Assembly: GCA_933207985.1 (NCBI GenBank)
Contig: OW240915.1
Coordinates: 116,063,298-116,127,297 of the forward strand
Length of the DNA: 64,000 nucleotides
Reading direction: 5' to 3'
From: Pelobates cultripes
Lineage: Eukaryota > Chordata > Amphibia > Anura > Pelobatidae
Shown here piece after piece: positions 59,002-64,000 of this stretch. Each line of letters begins with the position of its first letter. Within the stretch, counting starts at the first letter, position 1. Under the pieces are notes generated by a model. The model searched no databases and was not told where the DNA came from. It saw only the letters and a program-made list of their open reading frames with translations. Position numbers and translations under genes: made by a program.

Positions 59002-59640
59002 AGATGAACAGGTTTTCTCAGTATAAGCCAGGATCAGAAGTTACGTCAGGTTCAGAACAACTTTTTCATTATCATTGTGAAGGCAACTTGTGCAGCAGCG
59101 TGTGGCCTCTTATAGCAGATTTTGGATGATCTTGCTATGCAGGTGAGAGAAACCTTTGATAGACTAGTGGCTAGCAAGGCCACTAGTGAAAAACTGGTAT
59201 ATATGGAAATAAAACAGAAGAAAAGAAACAATATTTTGGTTCTAATGTTAGAATCCTGACAAACCTGTTTGAATCTTTACTATACAAATTAAATCTCAAA
59301 ACAAGAGGTTGGAGGTATATCTCAACAAACTTTACAAGTCTCTCCCTGGTCTGGGACTTTATATAGCTTACTGACCCTTATGAGCTGTAGGAAAATGAAA
59401 GACTATTGGTGTTAAAGGATTATGAACAATAAGATATTCTGCTTGTTCTTTACTCGAAACACAGTTATTTAATGCAGATTTTACAAAGTCATGCGATACT
59501 AAAAAGGTTGAGTTATCAAGTAATTGAAATATCACTGAGAATCACATAATTGTTTAAGTGTCTCCTTCAAATACTTTTCTGTATTTACAAAATATAACCA
59601 AAATATAACCAAATCTACATGATCCTTTAAACATGCATCA
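59002..59640. other. AT-rich spacer
   Basis: No gene or repeat terminus recognised between the TTAA element and the DIRS-like element. Confidence 0.5.
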
Positions 59641-59789
59641 AGGCCCCGGGGAGAGTGCGCAGCTTAGCGGACAGGGGCACATGTATGAGTGTGGGATGGA
59701 TGATGCATGATTGGCTATATGCTACATGTGGGAGTGTGAGATGTGAGGAAGTGGGTGGTGACAGATCAGACTGACCTCAGTGCCACTTA

Positions 59790-61640
59790 GGAGCCGGGCC
59801 AGCAACAAGTTTATCTGCCTCCTCCTGTTGCTGGGCTTGCTGGATTTTCTGCCTGGGGGCCCTGGATGCTGGATCCTGGTTGCTACAGCCATCCTGTCTG
59901 CCCTCAGGGCTGGAACTGGTGCTGCTGCTGCAGACGGTGGCCTCCTCCATCCCCAGCAGCCTGGAGGTGAGGTTCCCCTCCCCAGCAGGCTCCCCCTGTG
60001 TCTCCCTCCATGGGCGCCCTGCCTGTGTCTCCCTCCGTGGCTCATCTGACCCCAGCTCTCCTCCTGGGGCCCGGTACAGAATCTGCAGCCCGGGCCCAAA
60101 GCTTCAACGGTCTTTCCGCCACCCCTGGTGTCCAGGTGGTGGCATCTGCTGTGGACCGTGCCCCCCCTGGAGCTAGTGGGGGGGCGGAAGCACGGCAATC
60201 GACCCGGGCGGCGTGTGGGATGCCGCCCGGGGTCCTCCCCTCTCAGCCGGCAGTGGTAAGTGGGCCCCCTGCAGGGCACGCGGGTTGGCTCTTGATCACT
60301 GCCGCCGGGTGGGGAGGGTTTCTGTATCCGCCTCCTTTCTTTGTCGTCCCCCCCTTTCTTTATTGCCCTCCCATTTCTTTATTGTCCCCCCCTCCTCCTT
60401 GCTGACTTTCTTTGCCCTTCCACCTCTCCCTCCCCCCACCCCCCCTCTCCTTACCTGTCTGGGCAGCCTCCTGTCCTGGAACGTTGGCTCTTCCTCTCAC
60501 CACTGCTGCTTCAGGCTTTGGGTGCAGTTGCCGGATCCGTCCAGCAGGTGGCATGTGAAGCTCCAGTTGCCATGGGAACTGCACTGCAGGTGATGGACTC
60601 CTCTTTTCAAACTGCTGTCTCTTCTTTGGTGCCGCCAGCAGTTCCTGGGGTGCCGTCAGGTGAGTAATGTTTTCTTGTGCTGGCTGGGGTGCCTGCGCTA
60701 GGCGGGTTCATGTTGGGTTTATTTAAAAAAAAAAAAAATATATAATAATTTTCTACAACCTAACCACACACACAAAAAAAAAATATATCAAAGAGTAACG
60801 GTCAGGCGCGCTCAGTGTAGTACCCTCCTGGCACAACGGTGCACCCACTGGTGGGTGGGGGGCAGTGCGCTCGGTCCTCAGCATGACAATTGGAGGGTAT
60901 TTGGGCCTCTTCCTCATTGGGGGCTGAGCCCACCTCTCCCCTGCGCGGTCGTGCAAGATTCCCCCTTTTGGCCCTTGGGGGGATGCTCTTCCAAGGGAGG
61001 GTAGGACTCGGGTGGCAATGATGTAAAGTTCCGTTATGGGAAATTCCTAAGACGTTGGCGATTTGGGTTTGGGGTTCGCTATTTTGGAGAGCGTTGTTGG
61101 GGAGAGGGCTCCACGGCGCGGCGTGACGCTGTTTTGTTGCCAGGACACCACTTGGAATGCATGTCATACTTATGGTGGCCTGGGTTGGTGGTGCTATGAA
61201 AAAATTTCATCAGCGCCTCGCGGTTTTGCCCTCTGTAGCGTGGGATCAGATGGACTTCGGCCCTCTGGCTCTCCATCGTAATCCGGCGTCGCGTAAAGGG
61301 GGTTTGTCCTCCTTTCCTGGGGGGAAGGCTCCACCCCAGCAGCCTCGCAGCAACGGCCAGGTTGTTGGGGGAGTTGAACGCCAGCCGATGTAAGTGGGGT
61401 GGGTCGTGCTGTTTTAAGCTCAAATGCTCCCATCGTGGTGGGGGCTCACTGCCTCCTGCTGTTTCAAGAGGGGTAAGTACGGGGGAAAAAAGGGATGTGG
61501 GGGCGCAGGGCGGCGACGCCAGTGCTCGTAAGCGCGATGCGCCCATGGCTCGACCGCTACTGGAATCAGCAGGCCATGGGGCCCCTGCTGGAGTCACACA
61601 AGCCTTCGGGATCCCCTTCTCAGAGCGCCCAGCGTGAAAT
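59790..61640 (+). pseudogene. Gag-like region of the DIRS/Ngaro-like element
   Basis: Broken frames with Ala/Pro/Ser-rich segments at 59998-60260 and 60470-60660. Toward the end CKWGGSCCFKLKCSHRGGG near 61390-61440 resembles the Cys/His motif at the C-terminus of DIRS-type gag proteins, equivalent to CNNFNAGSCSFSACRLLH in the 40408 gag. HVILMVAWVGGAMKKFHQRL near 61157 belongs to the conserved middle part. Assignment is by position and the Cys/His pattern. Confidence 0.45.
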
Positions 61641-61679
61641 ACTTAAAGTGAATCAATGCAGTATGGAGGAGACTATGTT

Positions 61680-61985
61680 TTAAAAGAAGTAAAACTTCCG
61701 CAATAAGAATACATAGTCTTAAATTGGAGGGGCGAAGGTTTCACAATCATACCCGGATGTATTACAGAAATTAACAGAAGGGTAGCGAATGCATGGACTA
61801 GCCTTCCAGCTGAAGTGGTAGAGGTTAACACAGTAGAGGATTCTAAGTGGGTGTGGGATATGCATAAGGCTGTCCTACCTATAAGATAAGGCCAGGGACT
61901 AATGTCAGTGGTTAGAAAATTGGGCAGACTGGATGGGCCGAATGGTCCTTATCTGCCGTCACATTCTATGTTTATGTTTCTAAGT
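61680..61985 (+). mobile_element. LINE 3' end inserted in the DIRS-like element
   Basis: Plus-strand translation near 61775-61830 reads RVANAWTSLPAEVVEVNTVE, the conserved C-terminal motif of LINE (CR1/L2-class) ORF2 proteins. It is followed by the 3' untranslated tail ggcagactggatgggccgaa...attctatgtt. The tail matches 936-1072. 5' truncation is typical of LINE insertions. Confidence 0.7.
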
Positions 61986-61987
61986 CT

Positions 61988-62530
61988 GTGCTCGACTTCC
62001 TGCAGATGGTGCTTGATGAGCTCCTGCGGGAGGTAGCTTTGGGGTGGTTCGCGGGGTCAGTTGAGGCCACGTCGCTCCCCAAGTTGCAGGTCCCCCTTGG
62101 GCCTGGTGACCAAGTAGGAGGCAGGGGATTTTCATCTGATTCATCGTTTGCCCTGCCCTCAAGGGGTTTCGGTGAAAGATGTCGGGCGTCCTAGGCATCC
62201 TTGATGCTGCGGTACACATGGTCGGGGCAGTGGGCCCTGGGGCTTTGCTAACGAAGGCCGACATTGGAGCCGCGTTTCGCTTGTTGCCAGTTCATAGGGA
62301 TTGTCATCAACTCCTGGGTGGTGGGTTTGTGGTCTGTTTTATGTGGATTTCCGATGTGTTGTTCATGTCCTGCTTTTACGTTGAGTGTGTCAGCGCTTTC
62401 CTGGAGTGGGTGGTGCGGCAGGAGGTGAGGATTGGCTCGTTGCTGCGTTACCTTGATGGCTGTGTGTGGGCCTTCGCTGACTTGTCGACTCTTGCGCGAC
62501 TCGGTGGAGCTTTAGGGTCCTCTTAGAACA
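61988..62530 (+). pseudogene. DIRS-like reverse transcriptase fragment
   Basis: Two frames. First REVALGWFAGSVEATSLPKL (about 62026-62090), then from 62179 LTKADIGAAFRLLPVHRD, the palm motif, and CVSAFLEWVVRQEVRIGSLL followed by RYLDGC near 62446. The usual YLDD is YLDG here, so the catalytic Asp pair is broken. The segment corresponding to the fingers is damaged. Homologous to the RT at 41692 (LSKTDITNAFKLLPIHP). Confidence 0.8.
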
Positions 62531-62712
62531 CAGTAAGACAGTGGGGCCCAGTGACGTGCCTTAGCTCCTTGGGTATCAAAATTTACTCTGTGGACATGGA
62601 GTGCTGGCTGCCACGGGATAAGGTTGAGAGGGTGTGGCGATGGCCAGGGGTCTGAGGAGGATGCAGCTGTGCAGTCCCTGTTAGGGAGGTTGACCTTCCA
62701 CGGATCGGGCAC

Positions 62713-63260
62713 ATGGGGCAATTGTGCCGCAGGCGCTTGATGGTCGCTACTACTGGGAGCGCAGCATTTTATCCGGTCCTGGAGGTCTGGGTTTCCTTCC
62801 TGATTGAGTATATTGGAAGGTCATCTTGGCAGGCGCCGGAGGTGTCCAGTTCGGACTTGCCCCTCTATACGGACGCGGCTGGCTCTGTCTGGTTTGGGCG
62901 ATTCTGGGATCGCGCTAGTGTGCTAACATGGTCGGCGGCTTGACCGGGAATCTTGCCTTTCTGGAGCTTTCCCGTTGTGGTGGTATTGGATTTATGGGTT
63001 CCGGAGCTACAGGACAGTCAGTTGTTATTCACCGTGCCAACCTCGGGGTTGTCCAGGCGATTAGCCAGCTCTTGGTCCCCCTTTTTTTCTTTTGGTACTT
63101 CCTCTGCTCCAGCGCCTGTTGCTCCAGTGCCTGTGTCTTCATGTGTCGTATGGGTCCGGTTCCTCTTGGGCCAAGGTACTCCAGGGTATGGGTGGAATGG
63201 CAGACGCGGGAGTCAGAGGTGGGTGTATTTGCGGGTACGCCTGCTCATTCTGGTTAAGTC
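62713..63260 (+). pseudogene. DIRS-like RNase H fragment
   Basis: LPLYTDAAGSVWFGRFWDRA near 62860-62915 carries the first RNase H catalytic Asp. It is followed, with a frame change, by NLAFLELFP-equivalent residues near 62950 and SQLLFTVPTSGLSRRLASSW near 63015, matching the CYSDNSAACDIIN region of intact copies but lacking the Asp. Inactive. Confidence 0.7.
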
Positions 63261-63429
63261 CCAGGGTTGGGTGGCAGTCACCACGGAGTTTCTGGTATGG
63301 CATGCGGTGTAGGGCCCGTGCAGGGGTCGATTTCTGTGGCTCCAAAGCAGACGGTTTTGGGGGCTCTATGGGCACAATTGTGCCAGGTGCTCCAAGAGGT
63401 ATGCCTCGCCGTTTCTTCATTTCTTTGGG

Positions 63430-63830
63430 GCCATGAGGATTGGGGTATTGGTGGGTCCGAACTGGTCAGCCGGTAGGGGAGGATTCTGTTTTGCGAATGT
63501 CCAGGATGGTCAGGACCCGGTGTCCTTCAATACTCATCCATACAAGACCGACATCCTTTGCAAGGGCAGGTGGGTCCCGCTGGCAGCGGTCCCAGGACTG
63601 GACGCCTGTCGGATCTGGGCGCTCAGGGAGTCCGCGGTACAGCCGTACCTGCCTGGCCCGATCATGGTATACGAGGTAAACTTGCGACGGAGGCCTCTCG
63701 GCTGGGTATGCTGAATCGGGATGTGCAGAGGATAGGAAGGTGGGACTCTAGGAGATTTGTTCCGGTGTGCGGGATGCTGGTTTGCTCCGTTGATTGTTTG
63801 TTTTTTCCTTCTCAGGGCGGATGATTGAGC
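63430..63830 (+). pseudogene. Tyrosine recombinase C-terminal remnant
   Basis: In the frame from 63558, KLATEASRLGMLNRDVQRIG followed by RWDSRRFVPVCGM matches the recombinase C-terminus (compare IGAASAA...IKRLGRWKSSIYNAYI at 43221). The His-x-x-Arg motif before TEAS is missing or out of frame, and the expected nucleophile Tyr is not visible (Cys nearby). Non-functional. Confidence 0.65.
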
Positions 63831-64000
63831 ACTCGACGGTGGAGGACATAAAGTGGGTCTGGCTCCTCCCGGAAGTGGTCAGGTTCTCTTGCTTGTGGGG
63901 GGGGGTGTCATTGGTTCTGGTCATTCCCCCTGGGGGGTACTGACCTGGGGAGGGTGCCGCTCGGAGACTGGGTGGACATAGGGAAGCGGGACTTGTCCGA

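Larger units (their letters stand above)
59641..64000 (+). mobile_element. Decayed DIRS/Ngaro-like retroelement, cut by the window end
   Basis: Gene order on the + strand is gag-like, RT, RNase H, then tyrosine-recombinase C-terminus, in at least six frames. It is GC-rich compared with its surroundings. A LINE 3' end is inserted at about 61680-61985 between gag and RT. Termini were not identified: the left limit is approximate and the right end lies outside the window. It is more diverged from the Ngaro-like copy at 39769 than a sister copy would be, so it is a different family in the same order. Confidence 0.75.

Noticed and set aside
61079..61597. 172-residue minus-strand ORF
   Set aside because: It is antisense to the gag-like region of the DIRS-type element and has no recognisable domain.

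Overview
This is a repeat-dense eukaryotic window. It most resembles a large anuran amphibian genome: STAC-type exons separated by long introns, Tc1/mariner, hAT and TTAA-type DNA elements, Ty3/Gypsy, tyrosine-recombinase (DIRS/Ngaro) and Penelope-like retroelements, L1 and CR1/L2-like LINEs, and abundant fold-back MITEs. The species cannot be named from sequence alone. No prokaryotic genes, CRISPR arrays, rRNA or tRNA genes were recognised. The only host gene seen is on the + strand: three exons at 16281-16363, 17433-17484 and 27439-27576 that splice in frame into an SH3 domain of the STAC (SH3 and cysteine-rich) family, closest in my judgement to STAC. Exons further 5' and 3' were not found, so most of the window may be intron or flank of this gene.

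Layout. 1-935 is a fold-back repeat cluster with near-perfect hairpins, followed by a LINE 3' tail. 1073-4088 is mostly featureless AT-rich DNA with one unexplained minus-strand reading frame. 4089-7341 is TG-rich repeat split by a hAT element that has a perfect 8-bp target duplication. 7342-8499 is a solo LTR and 8555-8987 a mariner-type MITE. 9225-10715 is an L1 fragment on the minus strand. 10896-11370 is a TTAA-flanked MITE. A LINE reverse-transcriptase fragment (11383-11595 plus 14581-14800, minus strand) is split by a 3-kb inverted-repeat element that itself carries a solo LTR. A degenerate Tc1 element ends about 70 bp before the first STAC exon.

The 9.95-kb intron between the second and third exons holds a MITE, a nested stack of elements (fold-back element > hAT > solo LTR plus minisatellite, 18165-21341) and a complete non-autonomous LTR retrotransposon in reverse orientation (23141-27054). 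That retrotransposon encodes an unusual protein made of many ~20-residue repeats. Downstream lie a hAT-like element (28101-29888), a TA-flanked transposon (30438-31346), minisatellites, a Penelope-like fragment carrying a well-formed hammerhead ribozyme motif (34287-34327, minus), a Ty3/Gypsy element running into an assembly gap (35779-39668), a fairly intact Ngaro-like element (39769-44535) with 102-bp identical 3' repeats, and a 5.5-kb non-coding element with inverted ends and long minisatellites (44562-50081).

The last part is an 8.7-kb TTAA-flanked element (50296-59001) invaded by a truncated hAT and by a complete but decayed minus-strand Gypsy element (54242-58799, TSD caaag). From about 59641 to the window end is a decayed DIRS/Ngaro-like element with recognisable gag, RT, RNase H and recombinase remnants, interrupted by a LINE 3' end. 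The best candidates for something under-described are the repeat-protein LTR element at 23141-27054, the ribozyme-bearing Penelope-like sequences, the large inverted-repeat insertion at 11596-14580 and the minisatellite-filled element at 44562-50081.
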